Source: Dyadobacter sp. CY356 (GTDB taxonomy: Bacteria; Bacteroidota; Bacteroidia; Cytophagales; Spirosomataceae). Taken from it: a stretch of DNA of 50,500 nucleotides. Below are positions 1 through 7,666 of this stretch, one piece after another. Numbering within the stretch: position 1 is the stretch's first letter; every line of letters starts with the position of its first letter. The DNA lies in NCBI RefSeq assembly GCF_021440195.1, contig NZ_JAJTSZ010000014.1, positions 1 through 50,500 of the forward strand, in the 5' to 3' direction. A program made the translations under genes and the position numbers. The notes below the pieces were generated by a model that was given only the letters and a program-made list of their open reading frames with translations, had not been told where the DNA came from and ran no database searches.

Positions 1-236
1 CTCATGGTCTTAGAATAAGTTTGCCTTTTCTCGTCCTATACTGGCTTATCACCTTTCTGGTGAATCCTTAGGTGCTGTTGTGACTCTTAGCATTGGGTGG
101 TGGGGAATACCTTGGGTGCTACATATCCTGCTGGATTGTTTAGGCTTCAATCTCCTCTCACCACTCAATACCAAGTTCTGAACTTAATCTTTATTAATCA
201 TGATTTTCTAAGACAAACATACGAGGTTTCAACCTT
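1..236 (-). ncRNA. Candidate structured RNA downstream of the transposase
   Basis: Read on the minus strand this is the conserved core that follows the transposase gene. Hand folding finds a perfect 9-bp closing stem between GTCTTAGAA (plus positions 206-214) and TTCTAAGAC (plus 7-15). Inside it are AAGTT/AACTT, a 9-of-10 helix TTGAGTGGTG with CACCACCCAA, a nested GATTG/CAATC hairpin and TCACC-AGAAA-GGTGA. The two differences from the right copy fall outside these helices. There is no long open frame in the block. No Rfam family was recognised. That it is transcribed or works as an RNA is inference. Confidence 0.4.
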
Positions 237-277
237 GGGTGTCGATACTCAATACAAGTTTCCGGCTTTAGCCAAAG
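1..277 (-). repeat. Left copy of terminal inverted repeat
   Basis: This stretch is the reverse complement of the right end of the window (50225-50500). Positions 1-127 match exactly. Beyond that the copies differ by one inserted base (extra C at 127/128) and one substitution near 199 up to position 236. A 22-nt segment (237-258) then matches poorly, and a 19-nt block (259-277) matches again. The block from 259 to 277 contains the palindrome GGCTTTAGCC, which overlaps the stop codon of the adjacent transposase gene. Similarity ends at 277. The repeat may continue beyond the window edge. Confidence 0.95.
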
Positions 278-705
278 TCCTCATCTGTATACCCCAGGCT
301 AGTCAAAAAGATTTTATACTCCTCGCCAAAAGTCTGTTTCCTATGATGTTCCTGCTGATTATCAATATATTTTCTGACGATATCAATTTTATTATTACTC
401 ACAGATGATGCGAAATATTTATCTGCCCAATAAAGCCGGTCTTTAGTCAATTGTACTTTATTGGCCCAGTTTGAACTTTCACCTTTCAGTAATTGAACAT
501 GTTTTAATATTCCAAATTCAGGTTTCAGTATCATCAATACATGAATATGATCATCATGACCATTAATCCTGTCAATGTAAATTCCATTTTCCTTCGCGTA
601 ACCATAAATATGGCTACACATTTTCTTTAAGATATCAGGTTTTAGAACACATTCACGATTCCTTGTAGCCCAGACCGCATGAACCCAGATTTTAACATAA
701 GACAT
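268..705 (-). CDS. IS200/IS605-type transposase (TnpA, REP-associated-like)
   Basis: This 145-residue protein is a Y1-family HUH single-strand transposase. The HUH pair is in HDDHIHVL (H53, H55), and the catalytic tyrosine is Y113 in RKYIDNQQEHH, followed by the usual FGEEYKIFL segment. The length fits the family (about 140-180), so it appears intact. Such enzymes cut and rejoin single-stranded DNA at subterminal hairpins; REP-associated members act on small palindromes near their gene. Here the stop codon lies inside the palindrome GGCTAAAGCC, which recurs at the right end of the window. No tnpB, iscB or other accessory gene is present within the window. Whether it is an active IS200-like enzyme or a domesticated RAYT cannot be told from sequence alone. 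Confidence 0.9.
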   Translation of the reverse strand: MSYVKIWVHAVWATRNRECVLKPDILKKMCSHIYGYAKENGIYIDRINGHDDHIHVLMILKPEFGILKHVQLLKGESSNWANKVQLTKDRLYWADKYFASSVSNNKIDIVRKYIDNQQEHHRKQTFGEEYKIFLTSLGYTDEDFG

Positions 706-794
706 AACAGCATGTTTTGATGAGAACCTTCGATATCCATTAGACTAGTTTTGTCAATCAAAGTTTCTTATTTCTTCAAAACATTATCCAAAAT

Positions 795-1037
795 TTACCG
801 TCGATAAATCTTCTTCAAGCCATCAATCAGAAACATCAAATCATTCAGCCGGATTTCGTACATCGTGCTCAGCATCATGCCCAGCTTACCGGCAGGGAAG
901 CCCTCCCTTTCAAACCATTCAAGGTAGGATACCGGCAAATCAGTAATCAGCCAGTCTTTATATTTTCCGAAAGGCATCCTGTAAAGAATAAGTTCTTTCA
1001 GGATTTCGGTATCGGGTTTGGGGATTTCACCGCTCAT
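795..1037 (-). CDS. DUF3820 family protein
   Basis: This 80-residue protein has the DUF3820 pattern: a central MPFGKYKDWLITDLP segment, then YLEWF and a GFPAGKLG motif. The family was named from a putative quorum-regulated virulence factor of Pseudomonas, but no biochemical role is established. It is a small soluble protein with no signal peptide or membrane segment. It starts 19 bp after the stop of the nicotinate phosphoribosyltransferase gene on the same strand, so the two are probably co-transcribed. That association alone does not assign a function. Confidence 0.8.
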   Translation of the reverse strand: MSGEIPKPDTEILKELILYRMPFGKYKDWLITDLPVSYLEWFEREGFPAGKLGMMLSTMYEIRLNDLMFLIDGLKKIYRR

Positions 1038-1056
1038 TTCTAATCTTGATTTTAAA

Positions 1057-2520
1057 TTATTTTGCAGCCCTTAATTTCACAATCAGATCCGTTTTCAGAT
1101 CAAACAAATCCTTTTCAAGTCCTACCGGATAAGTATGGGGGTTCACAAACCGTTTAATTCCTTTATGAAAATGCGTCAGCTGTTGTTCAACACGTTCACG
1201 GGTTTCGTGTATGGATGGAAGGCTGTATACCAATTTACCTTTTAAAAAAACGGGCACAAGCAGATCTTCGTAAGACACCGTTTCGGAAAATGATCTGGTT
1301 TTTGTAAAATCATACGGATCTACCATCGTCGCTGTTTGGGAAAGCGGTGTTTCAATATTGAAAATCATATCAGAAATAAAACCCTTTGTATCTTTGAACC
1401 TGCGAACCTGTTGAATTCCAGGTGTTGAAACTTTGATCGCCTGTTCTGACAATTTAAGTTTATAATCCCACTCACCTGAGTCATTTTTTATAGCAGCCAG
1501 TTTAAAAACGCCTCCCAATGCCGGCTGATCAAAAGCCGTTACCAGTTTTGTTCCGATACCCCAGACATTAATTTTTGCACCCTGGATTTTCAAACTATCC
1601 ATTATATATTCATCCAGATCATTACTGGCCACTATACTGGTTTTTTCAAATCCTGCCTCATCAAGCAATTTCCTGGCTTCAATGCTCAAATACGCCAGAT
1701 CACCTGAATCTAAACGAATTCCGCCGAGCTCATAACCTCTTTCTCTTAGCTGCTTTCCAACAATAATTGCGTTTTTAACCCCCTGGATTGAATCGTAAGT
1801 ATCAACAAGAAGCGTCACATTATTGGGCATGTATTTGGCATATGTTTCAAAAGATTCAAGCTCATTGTCAAAAGACATTACCCAGCTGTGCGCGTGCGTG
1901 CCCTTTACAGGAATATTATAAAGCTTGCCAGCCAAAACATTAGATGTTGCATCAAAACCGCCGATATATGCTGCACGGCTGGCAGTCATTCCTCCATCAG
2001 GTCCTTGCGCTCTTCTCAATCCGAATTCTAAAAGCGCATCATCATGGGCAATCAGGCGCATTCTGGCCGCTTTCGTAGCTATCAAAGATTGGAAGTTTAA
2101 TAGATTTAATAGCGGAGTTTCCAAAAGCTGACATTGCAAAACTGGTCCCTGGATACGGAGCAATGGCTCATTGGGAAAAACGACAGTACCCTCAGGAATT
2201 GCATCAACACTGCATTTAAACTCCATAGTACGGAGATAATCCAGAAATCCAGTTTCAAAAAGCACCTTCCCGTCGCTCCCCGTCAGTGAACCGATGTATT
2301 CAAGATCTTCTTCATCAATACGATATTCGTTCAGATAATCGATCACACTGCTTAGACCGCAGGCAATTGTGAAACCGCCCTGAAACGGATGTTTACGAAA
2401 ATAAAGATTAAAAACTGCTTCTTGTTCCGCTTTCCCTGATTTCCAGTAGCCATAAGCCATTGTTAATTGATACAAATCGGTAAGCAGACTTAATGAGGTG
2501 TCATATAATCGATTAATCAT
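1057..2520 (-). CDS. pncB: Nicotinate phosphoribosyltransferase
   Basis: This enzyme converts nicotinate, PRPP and ATP to nicotinate mononucleotide in the Preiss-Handler route of NAD salvage, in the cytoplasm. The 487-residue protein has the family N-terminus (LLTDLYQLTMAYGYW), the GTHAHSW motif around the active-site histidine, RLDSGDLAYLS and the GIGTKLVTAFD and ALGGVFKLA segments of the phosphate-binding half. The length is normal for bacterial NAPRTases. The ATG at 2520 gives a conventional N-terminus. It is the first gene of a likely two-gene transcript with DUF3820. No NAD-responsive operator was recognised upstream. Confidence 0.95.
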   Translation of the reverse strand: MINRLYDTSLSLLTDLYQLTMAYGYWKSGKAEQEAVFNLYFRKHPFQGGFTIACGLSSVIDYLNEYRIDEEDLEYIGSLTGSDGKVLFETGFLDYLRTMEFKCSVDAIPEGTVVFPNEPLLRIQGPVLQCQLLETPLLNLLNFQSLIATKAARMRLIAHDDALLEFGLRRAQGPDGGMTASRAAYIGGFDATSNVLAGKLYNIPVKGTHAHSWVMSFDNELESFETYAKYMPNNVTLLVDTYDSIQGVKNAIIVGKQLRERGYELGGIRLDSGDLAYLSIEARKLLDEAGFEKTSIVASNDLDEYIMDSLKIQGAKINVWGIGTKLVTAFDQPALGGVFKLAAIKNDSGEWDYKLKLSEQAIKVSTPGIQQVRRFKDTKGFISDMIFNIETPLSQTATMVDPYDFTKTRSFSETVSYEDLLVPVFLKGKLVYSLPSIHETRERVEQQLTHFHKGIKRFVNPHTYPVGLEKDLFDLKTDLIVKLRAAK

Positions 2521-2791
2521 GTTATGTTTTCTTAGTTAAACAAAAAGACTAATTACAAAAAAAGACCCGATTTGTGTTTACTCAACAATTTTTTTTGAAA
2601 GCATAACTATAATTTGACCGGGAAATCTTAGCCTTAACTATCTGAATTGGGAAACTTTATATCTTCCTAAAGCTCTAAACATATTTTGGCATATTTTATT
2701 CCTGTTTGATCTGGCAGAACATCCTTGTCGTATATATAATATCAAAAACTTCATCAATAAACATAGATATCAACCTAACTTTTAAGTCGTT

Positions 2792-3061
2792 ATGAAAGTA
2801 GTTGTGGAAGCAAAATTAAAAGCGGTGGCCACGAATATTAGAAAGATAAGGGAATACAGAGGTTACCCACAGGAATATCTGGCCATGAAGTTAGGTATCA
2901 GTCAAAATGCTTACAGTAAAATCGAATTGGCATATACCCGATTGACGGTTGAGCGGTTGCTTGAAATTACATCAATTCTTGAAATTGATATCGTTACACT
3001 TCTTAACAACACAAACGGAGACATGGTACAGCTGAAAACAGCAGCCATTCAAAACAATTAA
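2792..3061 (+). CDS. XRE-family helix-turn-helix regulator
   Basis: This 89-residue protein carries one Cro/C1-type HTH domain over about residues 10-70: an IRKIREYRGYPQEYLAMKLGIS helix pair followed by the recognition-helix segment QNAYSKIELA. The remaining C-terminal tail of about 20 residues has no recognisable partner domain. It may be a small DNA-binding regulator or an antitoxin-like protein, but no toxin gene is adjacent. It is monocistronic: about 270 bp of AT-rich DNA precede it and a strong terminator hairpin follows at 3106-3149. Its target is unknown; neighbours on both sides are transcribed separately. Confidence 0.85.
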   Translation: MKVVVEAKLKAVATNIRKIREYRGYPQEYLAMKLGISQNAYSKIELAYTRLTVERLLEITSILEIDIVTLLNNTNGDMVQLKTAAIQNN

Positions 3062-3105
3062 TTGATGATTATTGGTTATAATTAGATAGGTGGTAAGTAT
3101 TGAAC

Positions 3106-3149
3106 AAAAGGCAGAAAACTATTCCAAACGGAAGTTTTCTGCCTTTTTT
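3106..3149 (+). terminator. Rho-independent terminator of the XRE gene
   Basis: A perfect 11-bp stem GGCAGAAAACT (3110-3120) pairs with AGTTTTCTGCC (3133-3143) around a 12-nt loop and is followed by six T. An A-run before the stem would let it work weakly in the reverse direction too. Confidence 0.85.
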
Positions 3150-3339
3150 GATTTGTAACATCAGATCTGGAATCATTCATTTCATCATAGAATTTTTGCC
3201 ATTCAAACTTTTTTTCTTTCATCATGCAACATTCTTGCTTCCCTTTGTATCTATCAAGAGAAAGCCGGATACTTGGTTTCCGTTCATCCAACAAAACAAC
3301 CTTTTATGTAATCTAAGGTTCTATGTTATACCAAGTACT

Positions 3340-3347
3340 TATCTTTG
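3340..3347 (+). promoter_or_regulatory. Candidate -7 box for the TonB receptor
   Basis: TATCTTTG fits the Bacteroidota -7 consensus TAnnTTTG and lies about 85 bp before the receptor start codon. A clear -33 TTTG at the usual distance is not present, so this is a partial match. The rest of 3150-3433 shows no convincing gene. Confidence 0.35.
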
Positions 3348-3433
3348 CAATGTACTCGATATTTAAGACTGCCTGAGTTAATACAATTCTGACTATTTGA
3401 AATATCAGTCCATAATATAACCATCTATTAGCC

Positions 3434-5875
3434 ATGAAATTCTTTATTAATCTGACAGTAGCACTGCTACTTAGCGGTAGCTTTGTGCTTGCTCAAACCA
3501 CAACGACAAAAGGAAAGGTGTCCGGGACTATTCTGGATGAAAAATCCCAGCCTTTTCCTTTTGTTAATGTTTTGCTTTTAAAAGCGAAAGACTCGACCTT
3601 ATCAAAAGGAGTTGCCGCTGACGAAAACGGAAAATTTCTTTTCGATCAGGTTGATGCCGGCGAATACATGGCAATGGTTTCCATGGTTGGTTATCAAAAG
3701 GCTTACAGCAAAAATTTTTCTATTCAGGAAAACATCGTCGACCTCCCCTCTTTTACCCTACAACCGGAATCACAATCATTAAATGAAGTGACCGTTGTGG
3801 CCAAAAAACCTTTCATAGAGCAGCAAATCGACCGTACGGTAATTAATGTTGAGAACAGTATCGTCTCTGCGGGAGCAACTGCACTTGAGGTTTTAGAGCG
3901 CTCTCCAGGCATTACCGTCGACCAGCAAAACGATAAGCTGCAACTTCGTGGAAAAGATGGTGTCATTGTGCAAATCGATGGCAAACAGACTTATCTGAGC
4001 CAGGCTGAGCTTGTGAATCTGTTAAGAAATACGCCAAGTGATAACATTGAAAAAATCGAGCTTATCACCAATCCATCAGCGAAATACGATGCGGCCGGAA
4101 ACTCGGGAATTATCAATATCAAGTTCAAAAAGAATAAAAATTTCGGGACGAATGGTAACTTTTCAATTGGCGGAGGTATAGCAACACCGGGATACGGACG
4201 AGGAAATGGTTCGCTGGCATTAAATAACAGAAAAGGGAAAGTCAGTCTTTTTGGAACAGGGAGTGCGTTTGAAGGTGAAGGTTTTAACAACCAGATAATC
4301 TACCGCGCTATTCCTTATGAAGGCAAAACGACCACTTTCAACATGAACTCAAAAAGTGACTGGCAGTCGAGAAATTATAATTACCGCGTAGGAATGGATT
4401 ATTTCGCTACGGATAAAACAACGATTGGTGTGCTTTTCTCCGGCTTTTACAATTCCTGGAAAAATCCGATCCGCGCGACGGATGCAGAAATATTAAATGA
4501 TGATTTGAGCCTTCAGCAAACTTATCATACGGATATGAAAGCGAACAATCATATGAATAATATCAGCGCAAATGTTAACCTGAAACATCAATTTAACGAC
4601 AAAGGCAAAGAATTGACATTTGATGCAGATTATGTTCAATATGACAGCAAGGGATATAACTTTTTAGATACACGGTATTATAACCCGGATGGTTCTCCAA
4701 CAGGAACTCCTGATATTGTAAGAAATAATATGCCGGCATTGATCAATATAGGTGTAGCGAAAATGGATTATATGCAGCCATTAGGAAAAGGAAAATTTGA
4801 AGCCGGATTGAAGTCCAGTTATGTGAAATCTGATAACAACATGATTTTCGAAACAAAAACGGATGATTGGGCGCTTGATCCGTCGCGTACCAATCAATTC
4901 AAATACACTGAAAACATCAATGCGGGTTATGCCAATTATAATGGTCAGTTCAATGCAAAAACAAAATACCAGCTTGGTCTGCGTGCCGAATATACCCACG
5001 CGGTTGGTAATTCAGTAACATTAAATAGCGTCAGAAACCGAAAATATCTGAATGTGTTTCCGAGTGTTTTCTTATCAAGAAATCTTGACAGCAGTAATGT
5101 TTTGAATTTGTCATACAGTTACCGGATCGATCGCCCGAATTACCAGTCGCTGAATCCGTTTGAATATTATCTGGATCCATATACTTTTTCAAAAGGTAAT
5201 CCGAACCTTCGTCCGCAATACACGCATTCATTTCAGCTGGTTCACGTTTACAAAAATTTCCTTAATACAACATTGGCATACAGTCGTGTAAAAGATATGA
5301 TAGCGGATGAAGTTCCGATGCTGGTCCCTGAGAAAAATCAGACTTATGTCACATCAGAGAACCTTGATAATCAGAACTATATCAGTCTTACAATTTCAGC
5401 ACCAATTCCGATCACGAAATGGTGGAATGCGCAAACCAACTTATCAGGCGCTTACAACCATTACAAGACCTTTTACCGGAACGCGCCGTTTGACATGAAA
5501 ATTTTCACTTATAACGCTTTTGTCAACAACACATTTACGCTTTCGAAAACCTGGACAGCAGAACTTTCAGGATGGTTTAACAGTCCGGCGATATATGGAT
5601 TGCTTTCCGCGAAATCACAAGGTGCCATCAATCTTGGTTTACAGAAATCATTGATGGACAAAAAAGCAACGATTCGCCTGAGTGTTCAGGATCCATTCTG
5701 GACCAACAAATTCAGAGGGACTACGAAGTTTGAAGATATTGATCTGAGAGTAAAAAGCACATGGCCAAGCCGCCAGTTCAGACTTGTTTTCACTTACCGG
5801 TTTGGTAACCAAAACGTAAAAACAAGACAACGTAGCACAGGTTCTGATGACATTCAGTCACGTGTGAAAAGTTAA
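3434..5875 (+). CDS. TonB-dependent outer-membrane receptor
   Basis: This 813-residue outer-membrane protein starts with a signal peptide ending in SFVLAQ (about residue 21). A carboxypeptidase-regulatory-like beta-sandwich follows at about 25-110 (VSGTILDEKSQPFPFVNVLL). The plug-like domain spans about 120-230 and includes GKDGVIVQIDGKQTYLSQ and the region ending AAGNSGIINIKFKK. The rest is a beta-barrel of the outer-membrane-barrel-3 type, which is shorter than SusC. No SusD partner is next to it, so it is not a classical SusCD system. Such receptors import siderophores, peptides or other small ligands with TonB energy; the ligand here cannot be read. It is flanked by its own promoter-like box and terminator and appears monocistronic. 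Confidence 0.9.
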   Translation: MKFFINLTVALLLSGSFVLAQTTTTKGKVSGTILDEKSQPFPFVNVLLLKAKDSTLSKGVAADENGKFLFDQVDAGEYMAMVSMVGYQKAYSKNFSIQENIVDLPSFTLQPESQSLNEVTVVAKKPFIEQQIDRTVINVENSIVSAGATALEVLERSPGITVDQQNDKLQLRGKDGVIVQIDGKQTYLSQAELVNLLRNTPSDNIEKIELITNPSAKYDAAGNSGIINIKFKKNKNFGTNGNFSIGGGIATPGYGRGNGSLALNNRKGKVSLFGTGSAFEGEGFNNQIIYRAIPYEGKTTTFNMNSKSDWQSRNYNYRVGMDYFATDKTTIGVLFSGFYNSWKNPIRATDAEILNDDLSLQQTYHTDMKANNHMNNISANVNLKHQFNDKGKELTFDADYVQYDSKGYNFLDTRYYNPDGSPTGTPDIVRNNMPALINIGVAKMDYMQPLGKGKFEAGLKSSYVKSDNNMIFETKTDDWALDPSRTNQFKYTENINAGYANYNGQFNAKTKYQLGLRAEYTHAVGNSVTLNSVRNRKYLNVFPSVFLSRNLDSSNVLNLSYSYRIDRPNYQSLNPFEYYLDPYTFSKGNPNLRPQYTHSFQLVHVYKNFLNTTLAYSRVKDMIADEVPMLVPEKNQTYVTSENLDNQNYISLTISAPIPITKWWNAQTNLSGAYNHYKTFYRNAPFDMKIFTYNAFVNNTFTLSKTWTAELSGWFNSPAIYGLLSAKSQGAINLGLQKSLMDKKATIRLSVQDPFWTNKFRGTTKFEDIDLRVKSTWPSRQFRLVFTYRFGNQNVKTRQRSTGSDDIQSRVKS

Positions 5876-5944
5876 TCAAAAGAGATAAATGACGGTCGAG
5901 GTTGTGACTTTATTTATAAATTAGTTAGGTTAATAATACGGACA

Positions 5945-5978
5945 ATCCATTCTTCATTTGAGGAATGGATTTCTTTTT
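5945..5978 (+). terminator. Terminator after the TonB receptor
   Basis: ATCCATTC (5945-5952) pairs with GAATGGAT (5963-5970) around a 10-nt loop, followed by TTCTTTTT. It lies 70 bp after the receptor stop codon. Confidence 0.8.
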
Positions 5979-6073
5979 GAGTAGCTATTGGTGTTAGCGA
6001 TTAGCTTCTAGTAATTAGATACTGCCAGAACCAAGTAGTAAGCGAACAGCAGTTTTGAATTTAATTTTTGGCA

Positions 6074-6115
6074 CAAAAAAATTGAGAACCAAACGACAAG
6101 CGTCCAATTCTCAAT
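6074..6115 (-). terminator. Terminator downstream of pgk
   Basis: On the minus strand ATTGAGAA (6108-6115) pairs with TTCTCAAT (6081-6088) and is followed by a run of T. The loop is about 19 nt and partly self-complementary. It sits about 65 bp beyond the pgk stop, after the AT-rich repeat block. Confidence 0.7.
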
Positions 6116-6119
6116 TCCT

Positions 6120-6183
6120 CATCATTAACAATTAACAATTATTTTCCGTCATTAACAATTAATACTTAACCATTAACAATTAA
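6120..6183. repeat. AACAATTAA-type intergenic repeat at the pgk 3' end
   Basis: The block carries four copies of ATTAACAATTA-like units plus TTAACCATTAACAATTAA. The last unit supplies the pgk stop codon (TAA at 6180-6182 on the minus strand). The same motif family forms the large inverted repeat at 42662-42846. Confidence 0.8.
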
Positions 6184-7367
6184 TCAAGGGCTGCAACCCC
6201 AGGCAAGACTTTACCTTCCATATATTCAAGTAATGCACCGCCACCTGTTGAAACGTAGCTTACGCGATCTCCGTAACCTGCGTTATTTACAGCAGAAGCT
6301 GAATCTCCACCACCAATTAATGAGAAAGCATCGTTTTCTTCCGTAGCAGCAACAACAGCCTCTGCAATTGCATTAGTACCGATTGCGAAATTAGGGAATT
6401 CAAAAACGCCCATAGGACCGTTCCAGAGCACTGTTTTCGACGATGCGATTATTCCTTTGAACAATTCAACCGACTCAGGTCCGATATCCAAACCTTCCCA
6501 TTCATCAGGAATTTCAGCAGCAGGTACAGTCTGACGACTTGCATCATTGCTAAATTTATCAGCGATAACAGTATCAATCGGCAAAACAATATTAACACCT
6601 TTTTGTTTTGCCTTTTCAAGCAATTCAAGTGTCAAATCCATTTTATCTGCTTCAAGTAAAGATTTTCCGATATTTCCGCCCAGTGCTTTTGTAAAAGTAT
6701 ATGACATTCCACCTCCTATGATCAGGTTATCCACCTTATCAAGCAAACGTTCGATGATCAAAATCTTATCAGAAATTTTGGCACCCCCCATAATGGCAGT
6801 AAAAGGACGTTCTGAGTGTTCAAGAAGCCTTTCTGCATTATCAAGCTCAGCCTGCATTACATAGCCACAAACTTTGTCTTTGAAAAACTTACCGATTACA
6901 GCAGTGGAAGCATGGGCACGGTGAGCCGTTCCGAATGCATCCATAACCCAGACATCGCCAAGTTTCGACAATTTTTCAGCGAAAGCTTCATCACCCTTTT
7001 CCTCTTCTTTATAGAAACGAAGGTTTTCTAACAACAAGACTTCACCTGGCTGCAAAGCCGCTGCCATTTCCGTTGCACTTGCTCCGATACAATCGTCAGC
7101 AAATTTTACAGTTTTGCCTAAAATTAAAGAAAGAGGGTTAACCAGATGTTTCAGAGAATATTTTTCAGTAGGTCCATCTTTGGGACGCCCAAGATGGGAC
7201 ATCAAAATCACCGATCCTCCTTCACTAAGAATCTTGCTGATGGTGGGTATAGTGGCACGGATCCGGGTATCATCCGTAATCTCAAATTTGTCATTAAGCG
7301 GTACGTTAAAATCAACGCGTACCAAGGCTTTTTTGCCGGAAAAATTGTAAGAATCTAATGTTGTCAT
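6180..7367 (-). CDS. pgk: Phosphoglycerate kinase
   Basis: This cytoplasmic glycolytic enzyme transfers phosphate between 1,3-bisphosphoglycerate and ADP. The 395-residue protein has the full set of family motifs: RVDFNVPL near the N-terminus, SHLGRPKDGPTEKYSL, LLENLRFYKEEEKGD, DAFGTAHRAHAST, GGAKISDKI for nucleotide binding, and GGGDSASAVNN with STGGGALLEYMEGK at the C-terminus. The length is normal. The ATG at 7367 is followed by a conventional N-terminus. A promoter-like TACATTTG lies 30 bp upstream, giving a short leader. It is monocistronic, with a terminator and a repeat block directly after it. Confidence 0.97.
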   Translation of the reverse strand: MTTLDSYNFSGKKALVRVDFNVPLNDKFEITDDTRIRATIPTISKILSEGGSVILMSHLGRPKDGPTEKYSLKHLVNPLSLILGKTVKFADDCIGASATEMAAALQPGEVLLLENLRFYKEEEKGDEAFAEKLSKLGDVWVMDAFGTAHRAHASTAVIGKFFKDKVCGYVMQAELDNAERLLEHSERPFTAIMGGAKISDKILIIERLLDKVDNLIIGGGMSYTFTKALGGNIGKSLLEADKMDLTLELLEKAKQKGVNIVLPIDTVIADKFSNDASRQTVPAAEIPDEWEGLDIGPESVELFKGIIASSKTVLWNGPMGVFEFPNFAIGTNAIAEAVVAATEENDAFSLIGGGDSASAVNNAGYGDRVSYVSTGGGALLEYMEGKVLPGVAALD

Positions 7368-7396
7368 GGGCTCTAAATGTTGTTTTCCATTGGAAA

Positions 7397-7404
7397 CAAA
7401 TGTA
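7397..7404 (-). promoter_or_regulatory. Candidate -7 box for pgk
   Basis: On the minus strand TACATTTG matches TAnnTTTG 30 bp before the pgk ATG. The -33 position is not a clear TTTG. The rest of the 7405-7612 interval is AT-rich without a supported gene. Confidence 0.45.
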
Positions 7405-7612
7405 AGTCAATTCTTTATAAAATACTACGTTATTATAAAATGGGAATAATTTGAATAGGTATAATACAATTTTTACTCATTATAATTTCAATTAATTTCA
7501 TTTTAATATATAATCATACCATTTTTCATAAAAGGGCCTATAATCCTCGTTCTTACTATAATTGCTGCCCGATAAATATGGAATTTGTTGAATAATTTTT
7601 CTTTTGTCTCGT

Positions 7613-7620
7613 TATATTTG
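7613..7620 (+). promoter_or_regulatory. Candidate -7 box for the VRR-NUC gene
   Basis: TATATTTG matches TAnnTTTG about 46 bp before the GTG start at 7667. TTG-containing sequence lies upstream, but at 22-25 nt rather than the ideal spacing. Confidence 0.4.
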
Positions 7621-7666
7621 AATAAAGTTTGGTGGCAAACTGATTGTAACATCCACAATATTCACT

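Noticed and set aside
97..408. 103-codon plus-strand frame across the left repeat
   Set aside because: It runs antisense through the repeat and the transposase 3' end. Its matching half in the right copy is broken by the one-base indel, so it is not conserved as protein.
268..705. IS605-type element with TnpB or IscB
   Set aside because: No TnpB or IscB coding sequence lies next to the transposase inside the window. The sequence beyond position 1 is unknown.
3082..3366. Short frames on both strands between the XRE gene and the TonB receptor
   Set aside because: They overlap the terminator hairpin and the promoter-like box. The translations are rich in Phe and Ile and lack any family pattern.
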